Below are positions 15,438 through 28,749 of a stretch of DNA of 64,000 bases, piece after piece; within the stretch, counting starts at the first letter, position 1; every line of letters begins with the position of its first letter. The stretch is from assembly GCF_027596085.1 (NCBI RefSeq), contig NC_072472.1, positions 13,192,471 through 13,256,470 on the forward strand. Direction: 5' to 3'. The stretch is from Anoplopoma fimbria (Eukaryota > Chordata > Actinopteri > Perciformes > Anoplopomatidae). The translations under genes were made by a program, and so were the position numbers. Under the pieces are notes generated by a model that searched no databases, was not told where the DNA came from, and worked only from the letters and a program-made list of their open reading frames with translations.

Positions 15438-18400
15438 TGGTGACATAGCTGGCATTAATGCTAGGTTGTAGTACTGGAGATGTCTAATTTAGAAAGGAAT
15501 GCACCACTTATGATATTTATTCCAACTACACATTTCCATTTAAAGGGTTGTATCTGGACGGTGAATCATAGCAGACTCGTATATATAACTGGAAAAAAAA
15601 CATACCAGATATAGGGATGGGAAAATCCAAGCATGGGACATAAATGCGTTGACTCTTCTTGTGTATATTCCTGAACAACGGCTCCTGTGTCCTTTAACAT
15701 GAGATGCAGCCCAAAGATAAACTTCCTAACACACACCACATGTCTGCACGTTAAACTTTGTGGGCTGAAGCTGTAACTCTGTGGTATAGTTTACTGTTTA
15801 GCTTTGAGTGTGGAAAATCTACAAATACAGTATGTCCTCCTGTGTGTATTTGTGTACAAGTATGCACAGAGAAAACGGCAGTGAGACTTTTAAATGGCCG
15901 CCATCCCTTATTATGTTCATTAATATTATTAGCATTCTTTCTTCCAAATATAGAAGTCATTCTCTATCGCTTTGCCTCTTTCACCTCCCTCCCCTTCCCC
16001 TCCCTTCAGTGGTTTGATCATGCTAATCATTTCCAGCCGTGAACTCCACATGAAAGACAACAAGCACTTGCCGTAATAGGGTGCTGAAAGAACGAGTGAG
16101 GGAGAGGACAAAAAGAGGGGAGAAGCTAAAAGAGAAAGGGGAGGTCAAGGGAGGAATGGAGATTGAATGAGAAGAGAGATGAAGCCTCGGCCGTCCTCGT
16201 TCCCATTTCAAGGTCTCATGTTATCATTAGCCCTGCCTTTTGTTCCTTTGCCAAACTATTTTCCCCCCGTCTCCGACCGTCCCCTCCCTTCTCTCCTTCC
16301 TTGTCGTATATCTTAATTGTACCCATAGTGCCTCAACTCACTGGCAGCAGAGAGGCAGAAATTGATTTGGAGACTTGAGAATTCCTAATATGAGGAATGC
16401 AGCTCACAGGAGAGCAAAGGAATGTGTCGGCAGAAAAAGAGCAACAGAGTTAAATTAATGTTTAAGCTCTATCCGACACTCCAACACAGTTTTTGCTTTG
16501 AAATCCAGAGAGTTTCAGTTTGTTGTAAATAACTTCAACAATGATGCATTCAGTTTCCAAGCCTCAAGTATATCATGCTCTTTTATGGGCATTGCTGCTG
16601 CTTTGGAGGATAATTCAAGTTTTTTCTTATTCTCAGAGTTGGTGCAATTATTTATATCCCTAATAATTAGATTGTGCTTATGAAGTTAATATATGAGATC
16701 AAGGAATGCAGTATAACCCCTAAAAATAAGTCAGAATGGGAAAGAAACATGTGTAGTCATGGTAAACGATTAACCAAGATCTCCCAGATTTGCTTTACTT
16801 GAAACAGACAATGAAGGCAAATGGCAGAATTATTTTTATTCTAATTATGATCTAATGAAAGAATAAGTCAACAACTAAGAATCAATGCCAGTTCAGAGTA
16901 CAGTATCATCATAACGTGAATCTAATTGATGGGGAATACTACTAAAGTAACCCAGGTTGTATAAACTGCATATTCCGCATATGGTTGGACAACATTTGCT
17001 TTAATTTTAGACTTCTTCTTGGCCTATTTGACCTCTCAGATGATGATTACCACATAAACATTCAGGCCTGGCACCAGTCAGTGGAAGAGTAGATTAGTTT
17101 GGGACAACTACTTTTACTGTAAAAGCCTATGTAATCTCCCTCTCTGCCTCTATTTCATGAGTAGCTATAAAAGTCCAGAGCTGCTGCAGAGCTGCAGCTG
17201 CGTCCGAGAAGCCGTGCGCAGACTCCCTCTGACACTAACCGATGTTTTACAGAGACAAACTGCAGAGAACAGATGTTGCCCTACTTGTATCATTAGATAC
17301 TAGCTGTTTATTTGCAACTCATCCCAGACAGGAGACCCCTCTTTCTTTGCAGCATGAAATACTCCTGCCAGGCATTTACTTTGGGTGATATGTGTGAGCA
17401 TTAAGGAAAGGCATAGGTTTGTTTCAGACATCTAAGTCCACCCTCAGAGACGCGAAGGAGAAAGAGCGTGACTGTCGAAACATACCGTACGATAGAGAAA
17501 TGCTAATTGGAAAGGTAGAGGGACAAAGAAACAGAAAGAGAGAGCGCTTGTAAAAGAAGAGTGAGGCAAATGAATGATGAGGTCTGGATCTTTGCTAATG
17601 CTCCGGTGAGTGATTACTTCTCTCCTGTCCAAGCCAGGGATGAATGGCTCTCACTGGACAAAAAGCTCCAGGCACGAGTCCTGGCCGAATTCGATACTCT
17701 GCACGCTCTCCCTGACTGTTTTTCACATAGTCCTTCTTAGGCTGTGTCTTTTAACAGATATATAGTAGTTGGTCAATGACCTACACGATGGGTGAATTTA
17801 TGTTTCATGTATTACAAGTTCAGATGGTTAGCAGATGCTTAACTGAAGTCCATTTGTGTTTTGATGATTTTTTGACTGATAAATGCTGTGAAAGGCCAGT
17901 ACATCGTCGTCAAAGTCAAAAAGGAGACTACACAGCTGGTAGGTAAGATATTGCACACGAAAAGTGATAATCAACTTTAAACGCTTCGTCTGTAGACACT
18001 TATCATTAACGGACATGTTTGAGCCATTTTCCCTACATAGGACACTTTGGCATTTTGTGACTTAAGGTGGGATATCAGTGCACAGAAAAGACCCACATTG
18101 GAGGTTTTGCACGTATAAGCCCATTAACTACAAATTGTGTATACTTAGCATTACTAAAGACCATTTTCCAAAGTGAATCACACTCCACGATTTCACCACC
18201 TTTCTGGCAGCCATTAGTTTTACGTCATGCCAGTGATGTGTGAAAGTCAATTAGTAAAACTACCATTATGGCCCTTTAATATAATAATGACCACCAAACA
18301 ATGTGAATGCTTTTTGTTCCTCAACTGGATAAATATAAATGTGGCCTCATCCAAAACTACTAACAGTATGTAGAAACGCACTTTAGAGGTTCAATGTCAT

Positions 18401-20205
18401 GCTTAAAAGCAATTCACAAACATGTGGACCAGACTATAGACCTTTTCTAACAACATGACCACCCTGCTGTCAACACCCACACCCAAGAATCTGTGTTAAT
18501 GTGGAAGATCCCACAAATATCACAGAGACTAATACTATAAAAGCATATAGACTTAAGAGCATGAGACATTAAGATGTTGAAAGGTATGGGCGCCTGTCTG
18601 TGTATCGTATGTTTATCACAGCGGCTAACCCCCTGGATAGCACGATGAGGAATAGGTGTGCAGAGCTGAGGCTGGCTGGTCATGCATCAGAGAGCAGGCT
18701 CTGGCGTGGGAGGAATTCCTCTCTGGCAAACACCCTCGTCTAGTCCACCAGATCTCTTGATTTACGAAGACGTGCGTGTGTTTACTAGATTACGTTATTG
18801 GCTTGAAAGCTGTGCTACTTTTTTTAGTTGACATATGCAGGATACTGCAGCGAATTGGGAGAGGAGTTGTTGGTACTGAATCGGCATGTTGGTTTGATCC
18901 AACCTTCTGGTCTGCATAGTGTAAACTGATTGACATCAGGGAAATGTACTGATGACAGTGTTGATCCTTAAAAGCTACTGTTTTCTTTCTGGAGGGTTGA
19001 TGTGATTCCTTTTTTTTTGCTACACATTTCAAACTGTTGTGCTTTTACAATACTGTCATGCATTCTTGCTTCTTTGTCTGTTTGTCTCTGTTTTGTCCCT
19101 CTGCATTAGTTTTTCTATGTTCAACTTTTGCATTTAAAGTCTGGAACCACAAAACTGCTCTGGTGCATATAGTATGTTGCAGCAGAAAACCCCAAATCAT
19201 TACATCTTTCATTTTATAGCTCCCAAGGTTACAATAAAAGTGTTCTCTCATAGGTGTTTTCTTAGTGCAACCTCATGTTTGCCTTGCATATTTTTTTTCG
19301 AGCATGAAGAATCCATACCATACTGCTGAGGGTTTTTACATGTTAGAGTGTGTGGAGAATCAATGACCTGCTCTACTGCTTGTTCCCAGCCTCTATGCAA
19401 GCCATTTCCAAAAACTGAGCACCCTTTCCCTTGTCTTTGAATGTGACCTGCAACATAATTTATTGGGTAAATATAGAGGTGACGATGAAGTCACTCTATG
19501 ACCAGGTGGGCGGTCATGGGTGTTAAAGCCTCTTTAATTAGATTATGTGAAAAGGATGGGGTCATCATACATGTGAGTGTCTGTGTGTGAGCATGTACAC
19601 GTTCGTCCAGCTCTCATCACCACAGGTGGCTAATCCATCACAGACATTCAGAAAGATATGACGAACACCCAGACGTGCACAGATCCCAAAAGATTGTGTT
19701 AGTCTCAACACTACTCTGGAGGACGTCCCAGCAATGATCTAAATTCCCTAGCTGTAAACACTGACCAAAGGAAGAGGTTCAGTACGACCCCTCAAAAACC
19801 ACAAGCGTCTAGCCGCAGTTCCACTACGACTAAAAACCCTAAAGGAGCTGTTCTAATATTCCCTGTGTGAGTCGGGTGGTTGTGTTTCTGTCCATCTGTG
19901 TATAGCCAGTAGGTATTTGTAATGGTGTAGACATGTGTTGGGGGGACGGAGTGAAGGTCGTTGCCGGATGTCTGCTATGGTTGTCCTCTGGGGTTCAAGG
20001 CCAGGGCAAGTTCACATGTAGGATTCAGACCTGTGATGAAATCATTAAACCTTAAACACAGACATAACATATATATTAGATACGATTTTATTCTCATGGT
20101 ATTATGACTTTGTTCATAAAATCTCTGTTATATACTGTATGTTTTCTATTTACATTGTGTATTATCACATTTTTTTATTATTTCAGCTGGACACAGTAGA
20201 ACGAA

Positions 20206-20394
20206 TAGGGCCGCCCCCTCTTAGTCAATTAGTTGATAGTGATTTTGAATGAATCTTTTTTTTTTTATTGAATTGGTGGTTTTGTGTTACTCTTTGCAGA
20301 GAAACTCGCAGATCTGTTGATTAAATAAATTAATCAATTCAAAACCGTAGGAGTTTTTGTCAACTAAGAATTTCTTTGGTCGAGGACAACCCTA
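20206..20394. mobile_element. Degenerate MITE-like element
   Basis: The ends tagggccgccc (20206) and ggacaaccctaa (about 20384-20394) are imperfect inverted repeats, 8 of 11 positions matching. Sub-terminal cttagtcaa and caactaag also pair. The short length (about 190 bp) and lack of coding capacity fit an old non-autonomous DNA transposon. Superfamily not assigned. Confidence 0.5.
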
Positions 20395-20696
20395 AAAATA
20401 TCCTCCCTTTGCCAGAAATGTTGTAATCATTATTTACACAAAAACTAAATGGAAAGTAAAAGTTACTAGAAAATCAGATATCTTTCTGTTGCCTTATTAG
20501 AAAGATTGTATGACAGAGAGGGAGCGATGTCATGAGGACTCCCGGATCTTGGCTCGCCTTCAAGGCATCGAGATCTGAGGGAGAATGCTACTTTTAACAA
20601 GCACCATAAACGCCACCAAACAATGTTATGGACGGTGTAAAACTTCAGTCAGGACCCTGGAGCACAGAGGACATTTCCTTTTTGTGTTTTGCAAGG

Positions 20697-20775
20697 AAAT
20701 AATAATAACTTTATCCATATAGCACCTTTCAAAACAAAGTTGAAAAGTGCTTCACAATAAAACATAACAGCAAAT
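20697..20775. mobile_element. Dispersed repeat fragment
   Basis: The order aactttatccatatagcacc, tttcaaaacaaagttg, aaagtgcttcacaataaaac is that of a very common fish interspersed sequence (tttatatagcacctttc then aaagtgcttcacaa). Recognised by eye; class not assigned. Confidence 0.5.
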
Positions 20776-20899
20776 AAGAAACACAATCAAACAGGAAAAC
20801 TAGATAAAAATGAAATAAAAAAACAAATCTTTGTTGTATTTTGGGATTCATGAGTGTTCTAATAGATTTGCACGGAGCATAAATTGTATGTTTGTGAGC

Positions 20900-20922
20900 G
20901 TGTGTGTGTGTGTGTGTGTGTG
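20900..20922 (+). repeat. Short (TG)n run
   Basis: About 11 TG units with TG-rich flanks. Confidence 0.9.
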
Positions 20923-21647
20923 TTTGTGTGCGTGCAGGCGAAATAAATATGTGAGGTAGATGAGATAAAAAAGTCAAAAGCTGGATCAAGACCTCTGTCT
21001 GATGTGTCTTTGTGCTATCAGTTTAAAGTCGTTCGTGGGAGAGAAGGATTAATGTTGTAGGTGTCTGGCTCTCCCAGTCAGTCAGTCTGCATCTTAGTTA
21101 ATTGCCAGATAAAAAACAGTTTGACATTCCAACACTTATTTTAGTGCCTCTGTTGACGTCTGAACCAAACAAACAACCTCCGTCAAAACACTTCTCCCTT
21201 TAGCTAAAGGTTACCTGTCAGTTCCTCCCTCTGTATCCATGGTAACAGTACCACCTGTCCTTTTACCAATTTTCCAAACACACCATGGGGGAGATTTCTC
21301 CTTTTTTTTCATACAGTGTGTCTGTGATCTATAAAAGGGAATTGCTCTCCCAGATGCTCAGTTTTATAGTCCTCTGGAAATCATAACAAGTAGTGCTATG
21401 GTGTGTGATATTTTGACAAGTGCAGATGTATGGGCAGTGAGGTGACTATAATATGGGACATTATTGTCATAACAGAAAGGCCCTCAGCTCGTATATAACC
21501 ATTATGACACATGTAAGTTTTCTTTAATGCAGATTTTTGGGACCTGCTGGGTGTGTTGGTCCAATGCTTCTTGAAATCCTTATGTCTCACGGGCTGTTTG
21601 GCACCGATGGACCGTCCATGTCTAACCTTGTGTGTCTTTTCCCTCAG

Positions 21648-21836
21648 GTCTCAGCCACAGATGAGGATCGTGGTTCCTTTGGCGCTATATCCTACATCCT
21701 GAGTTCTGGTTCTGGAAGCACAGCACCAACACACTTTACCATTGACAAGGAGACTGGCCAGATTTGCACCAGCACATCTCTGGACCGGGATGAAGGATTG
21801 GACAAGTTTGACTTGACTGTCACTGCAACGGATGGA
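21648..21836 (+). CDS. dchs1: dchs1 exon 1 of window (EC6, first part)
   Basis: Acceptor cttttccctcag and donor ggagtaag bound 63 in-frame codons, phase 0 at both ends. The exon starts at the VSATDEDRG strand of a cadherin repeat and runs through FTIDKETG and LDRDEG to TVTATDG. These are the standard mid-repeat motifs that hold the DRE and DxD calcium ligands. The first part of this repeat must be in an exon left of the window. The following intron is 1,604 bp. Confidence 0.95.
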
Positions 21837-23672
21837 GTAAGAATACTTTTACCCTAAAACTATAAGGAATTAGTAGTTGTAATCTCTGTAACCTTTTTAT
21901 CTTGTTAGACAAATCAATTCTTAAAGGAAAAGTGTGTAATTGGTCGGTCTCATGTCTGTCTGATATATAGCTAGGAGGCTACTGCTACCAGACAAGGTTA
22001 GCTTTAACGATGGAAGCAGGAGAAACTGCTTTTCTAGCACGGTAACAAACCCCCCTGTAAGACCACATTGTGTCATTTTTATACAAATAAAACTGAAAGC
22101 GAGCTATAATTTGTTATCTAGTCAGCCTTTTGTTATTTTAATTTCCTGGCCGATGGATTTTGTAAATTTCGTACACAGCCAGGAAAGCTATTCCTTATCC
22201 TTTGCATTTCCGTACAACTAAAGCCTAATTAATCATAGCTTAAAAAGACTTATGAAAGAGACAAAAACATCAAACTAGACTGAAGTTAAAGCACTAGTTT
22301 TTTGTGTTGCTACATGACCAAACATTGCTGGCAGAGTGTGAGATTCTCCTTCTGATCAAAGCGTCAAGCAGACGGCAAATTAAGGATGTATGCACTCGAA
22401 TAAATCTGATCAAAGAGACACTGAGAACGTGTTTGAGGAAGACAGCGTCCTGTCTCTTGCTGTGTCTTCAAAAGATTCAAGGGAAACTGCAACAGCATGG
22501 CAAAGCAATCAGAAATAACAGAGAGGGAGTGTAGGGAGGGAGAAGGTAAAGAAATAGGAAAACAGATCCATTGAAACAGTCAATTTATATAACCTTTTTA
22601 CTATAGGATACCATTTAAGTTAAATACGATGCCTTACTTGACCACAATAACACTCTTTGCTCTAGTGTTTTCCCAATAGTCCTATGCACATTTAAAGTAT
22701 CAATTAATCACATTGGATTCACTTAAATAGGAAAAATGAGCAATAAAGCATTAATTCTGTTGTGTATACCTTGATAACATAAAGAAATAGAGTACATTAC
22801 CATTGTTTTAATGTGTTTTCATTAGTCATAGTTGTACCAGTCATACTTTTTTTATTTTCTTTATTCAGGTGAAGATTGAATTCAGTTCTATAATTTACCA
22901 CCGAATCCCCACAATGCATCTTCTCTCCCACCCCCGGGCACATTCCCAGCTCAACTCATCTGTTCCCCCCGTCTCAACTATCCCTTTTCTTAATGGTCTC
23001 GTAAAACTAAGCCGGCAGATACAGTGTAATGAGTGCAAACCCTTCTCCTCGCTGACATATGGTTACAACGGTTGATTGGCTCCATATTTCAGGGCTCTTC
23101 AACAGAGAACTCATCTTTCTGTTTTCCTTTACAGCGGCTTTGTCTTTAAACTGTGACATAAATCTATTGTCAAAGTTTCATAACATAAAAGTCATGGGCT
23201 GTTGCTTTTTTTACCAAGGAATATAAAACAAATTGAATGTTGTCTTCAGGGATATACAGTAAAGGAAGGGAGGGAGACTGTGGTTTAACTTAAAGCTATT
23301 TTTATGACTTTGTCTCAATAGACTAGTCAGTTAAGATCCCTAATATCATTACAGCAGTGGTGCCTACTTTTGTGATCTTGTGTACTCGTAATGCAAATAT
23401 CTTTCATCAAATCTAACCTGATACATTTTTTTTTTTACAGGGCGGCCTGAGCTCAGTAGCACGTGTGCGAGTGTCTGTGGTGGACATCAATGACAACCGG
23501 CCCACTTTTTATCCAGTCCTCTACACAGTCAGTCTCAGTACCCATAGTGCCCCGGGAACCTCCGTTGTCAAGGTAACAGCGAATGACCCTGATGCTGGGG
23601 AAAACGGCAGGGTGACCTACCGCACAGTGCCTGCAGGAGGAACTGGTTTCTTCACTCTCAACAAGGACACGG

Positions 23673-23749
<77 letters not shown>

Positions 23750-23755
23750 GTGTAT

Positions 23756-23799
<44 letters not shown>

Positions 23800-26700
23800 C
23801 ACTAAGAACCACACATACTGAACAAACATAGATGAGGTCTTGTGAAACATGTCTGCTTGGATATAGATTAATTTGTCTTCCCTACTTATCTTTCTCCCTC
23901 TGCAGGCGTGATTTCTCTCTCTCGCTCTCTCCATGGCAAAGCCAACACGGTTATCTCCATGGTGATATCAGCCGAGGATGGCGGTGGTCTGACGGCGCCG
24001 GTCAATGCCAGGGTAAACGTGAGTGTGGTGGGAGGCTCGGTGGCGTCTCCTGTGTTTGACCAGGCCCAGTATTTCTTCACTGTGTCCGAGGACGTCCTCA
24101 GAGGGACGGCGGTGGGAGTGGTCCGAGCTGCTACCAAGACTGGTGAGGACGACCTGTTCTGTCTAGTTGTTGATTATTTTCTCTTCGTAGATGTCTTTTC
24201 TGCGTTTGCTCATAGCAGGCTTGCTTCTAACAATTTACCTGGCATGATTTGCCAGAGGAAACCGGTTTTATGTGCCTAACTGGTTTTATCTTTCCGACAA
24301 AGACACAAATGCACTAATGGGCTGCAAAGTGTATGATGTCTCCCTTCTCACTCCAGCAGTTGTACAAATACTCGAGCAATAAGAGCATACACTCCATTAG
24401 GAAATCCCATTCATCTCAAAGCCTGGGCTTTACAGGGGATTATTTTCACTTTTGCCAGACTTTTATTTTCTCTCAGTGTTATTGATGGAGAAATGAATTT
24501 AGATGGGCCTGTAAGTCTGAGTGGGAGTCAGAATGAAGTGTTCTCCGTGGTGTAGAGGACAGATGAACACTTATCTCTGTCTGTGTAACTGTACAGGGAT
24601 TTCAGTGATTCTACCCCCTCATCCACTTTGAGTGAATCTAGCCCTTCGTTAACACTTACAATAATAATAAACACACCACATCCCTGTCAACTGGAAGCGG
24701 ATATGGATCTGTCATCTGAATTTTTCATGTGTCGGATATGTTTTCATTATACTGAGGACATTTGGATAATCAACAGCTGCATAAAGTATATTGAAACTCT
24801 TTACGTCCCGTCTTGCGGTGAAATGTTTAGTTGATTAATTATACGCAGAAATTATCCAGCAAAAATTCCTAATAAGTGCTTCCAAACAATATTATTTGCT
24901 GCTTTTCTCTTTTTTAATTATTGTAAACACCCTGGGTTTCATTTTAGGATATTTTGCAACCCTAAACCCTTTGTGATTGTCCTTTTCTCACTTCTTTGGC
25001 TTTCTCTGTGTCTTCCATGCAGGCGTTTCTAAGGATATTTTTTACTCCATCTCCTCCGGAGACCCTGATGGTTACTTCACAGTGGACACAGCCTCTGGTA
25101 CCATCCGCACTGCCCTTCCTCTGGACCACGAGACCTGCTCCAGTCTTGACCTGGAGATCCAGGCGCGCTCCGGCTCTCCTCCAGCGTATGGAACCAGCCG
25201 GGTACGAATTACCATATCAGACGTCAATGACAATGCCCCCACTTTCCTCCCCTCCTCATCAGAGTCCCTGCTTTTACCTGAGATCACCAAAATGGGGACC
25301 GTTATCTACAGCATTCGGGCCACCGACAAGGACTCGGGTCATAACGGTCAGCTCAGCTTTGACCTGGTCTCTGCTGGGGCTGCAGGCAGCAGCGGCCAGA
25401 GGACGTTTGGTGTTGACCGGGGCAGCGGGGAGGTACGTCTGATTGGGAGTCTTTCTTATGAAAGTGTTCCACGCTATGACCTTCAGGTGGTTGCAAAGGA
25501 TGGCGGGGCGCCTCAGCTCAGCTCCACCTTCACCCTTGTAGTCCACATCCAAGCGCAAGATGCACAAGGCCCCAACTTTGACACCCTGACCTACCGCGTG
25601 GAGCTACGGGAGAACACCCCTCTCAACACACGTTTCCTCCAGGTTCGAGCACTCAACAGAGAGGCTTCAGGGAATGGAGGAAGCTCCTCCTCATCTTCTT
25701 CATCCTCTATTTCCTACCGGCTGAGGCCTGACGGTGACGCCGCTGGTTTTGGCATCATGCCAGACAGTGGGTGGCTGTTTGTTCGTAGCTCTCTGGACCG
25801 AGAGGTCAAAGACATGTACCTGTTGACTGTCCTGGCAACTTCAGGTCCAGGAGGGATGGGGAGAACTGGCAGTGCCACAGTCAGGGTGACGGTAACTGAT
25901 GAGAATGACAATTCCCCAAGACTGAGCCAGGAGAGGGTGTTCCTGGCTGTCAGAGAGAACCTGCTGGCAGGGACAGGCTTTGGAAGGGTGTCTGCAACGG
26001 ACAAAGATGCAGGACTAAATGCTCGACTCACCTACAGGCTGCTGCACAGCGACAGGCACTTTCAGATCAACTCACAAACAGGTGAATCAAAACACCATCA
26101 CATAGCAAATATATTTGAATTTAAGAACAGTAATAGTATGAAGCAGTTTGCTGTAATTGTGTTACACTTGTTGAGTTGTAATTACTCCATAAGCAGGACT
26201 AATACAAACATGATTTCCCTTGAGGAATCAATGATTTGCTGTGAGACAATTAAATTAACAGGGTAGTTATTCCCTAACTATTGCAAGTAATGCACGCTAA
26301 GGCCTTCTCTCCTTCTCTTTGTCTTCAGGGGAGATTAGCACCCGTCTGGCCCTGGACAGAGAGCAGCAGTCCAGCTACCAGCTTGTTGTGGTCGTACAGG
26401 ACGGGGGCACGCCTCCTCGCAGCGCCACCGGCACCGCTCATATCAGTGTGCTGGACGAAAACGACCACGCCCCCAGTTTCAGTCATGCCAGGCTGGACAG
26501 GGAGCTGCTCCATCAGGTGAGAATGAAGGGAGATTAGATAAATCTGGTGAGGGCAGAAAGAGATCTATAACTCAAACCTTAGAGAATTGCTATGCTAGCT
26601 AGGATTTCATATGACAGCAGCAATAGGTTTTGTTACCTTCATTCCCCAACTTACTTTACTTATTATGTTGGAGTTTCGATTAACTGTTTTACTTTAAAAA

Positions 26701-28656
26701 AATCTTGGAGTTACTCTTGATTTTTGAAGGCTGTATAGAGTTATTCTATGGTTTATAAGCAACAATCATAGTGCTAGAGGGGCAAGGTAAGGAATATAAA
26801 TAATCATAATAGGAGGATAATGTACACAAAAAAGGCACAGTATGTCGGAGAAAGAAAATAATATTTATATATATCAATCCTTCTCCATTGTAGGTGATGG
26901 AGGGGCTTCCATCCGGGACAGTCTTAGGGACAGTGACCGCTAAAGACCCAGACGAGGGAGAGAATGGGACCGTATACTACTCATTATCAGGTGAGTCATC
27001 AGTTACATTTCAACCACTCGTTAAAGTCTGTTTATCCAGTGTTTCATCATCATTACCTTAAGAATCCGAGCTGATATCCATATATGTTGCATCCTGTGAA
27101 GGCTCCAGAGCAGAACGTTTCTCCCTTAACCCGACCAGCGGCGAGCTTAAAACCGCTTCCCCTCTGAGATGGGCCGAGCGAGCCGAGTATGCCTTCACTG
27201 TGACTGCTGCTGACCACGGCACACCTGGCCTCAGCTCCACCTGCCAGCTACGGATACAGGTAAACATCCATCATCCAGCTGCATTTGTGGTGTGTCTTCA
27301 AAACATTTGTGAAGCATTGGGCAGTGGGAAACAAAAGGCCGATCTGGTGGCCAAACTTAAAACTGTCACATCCACACATTACCTATGTCCTTTTACATTC
27401 CTTGCTGCAAGTAATTTTCTCAAACTGTGCACAATGAGAACAGTATAACTGTCAAAGGAATTCGGAAAGGAGATAAATATGAGAGGGGGAGAAACTGAAC
27501 CTGTGCCTGTACAAACAAAATCATCTATCCAATCTAGTGTGTGTTTCCTGCTCCAAAGGTTAGTGGGGTAACCAAAACCCAAGGTGAGAAACCCGGAGCT
27601 ACAGGAGGGAGCTGGTCTGGACTGAGTTATTGTGTTGAACTTTCTGTTGGAGGGTCAATCCAGCATATCAGCAGCAGGGGGAAAAAAATCCTGCCACAGA
27701 GGCATTTAGCCAAAAATGGGTGTTGGTTTGCTTTGAGCTCACTGTTTTTATGTGATTTGATTTCAGAAAGGAAAAGGATGCTAATTACAGCGGGAGTGCT
27801 TGCCTTAGATTATGCCTGCGTCCTGCCTGTGCAACACTTAAGAGTGGACAGAGGGGAAACAGGCACCGTGGAATCAAATGTTTCCAGATGAGATTTGATG
27901 AGAGCCAGCTGCATCAAATCAAACAAAGAGAAAGGGAATACACTGCTGTACGGTAGCAACCAGTGATACATACATCACAGGCACACTGACTGAAATGACA
28001 AAGTCAAACACTCTCATGAGGTAACATTTCCAGATAATGATTTTGAGATAAAGTTTCAGTGTGGGTAAGATCAGACACAGGGATACTACAATACACTAGC
28101 TAGCGTGCATGTGTACTCTATGCACTGGGTACAACCAAGGATATGCATAAATAGTTCTGCACATTCACTGGCACTGTATAGTAAAGCATCGTATTCAAGA
28201 TAATTGAAACATTGGGATGTACTTGAGCAAATGATTTGCACCTGTAGTCTTACGTCCAAACATTTGTGGTCAACACAATACGAATCTCAATTTAAATGTG
28301 TTCAATCCTGGCTGAATTCCACTTGGAATTTAAAACCTCTTTGTTTCGTGGTGGGCTTTGAATAGCTTGCTGCACCACTGCAATCTATCCCAAAAGTTAA
28401 TAAAATAACAAGGTTCTATTTTCTAGCTTTAAAAATAAAAAGGAGTCAATACGTCCTTTTTTTGAATGCATTTTAGCTAAAAAATGTTTGCACATAGTCA
28501 GAGTTTTTAGTCAGCACATGACACTAAGTTACCTTATCCAAAGCACTTCCCTCGTCCTTTAGGTTTATTTTTGCTATTCATATTTGATAAAAACACCAGA
28601 AAGATGCAATTCATTACATTCACAGATCTTGGTAATGAAAGCCATGGTGTGTGTGT

Positions 28657-28749
<93 letters not shown>

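Noticed and set aside
23453..23934. Minus-strand frames of 105-119 codons over exon 2
   Set aside because: Driven by the TG/CA repeat, and antisense to a well-supported coding exon.
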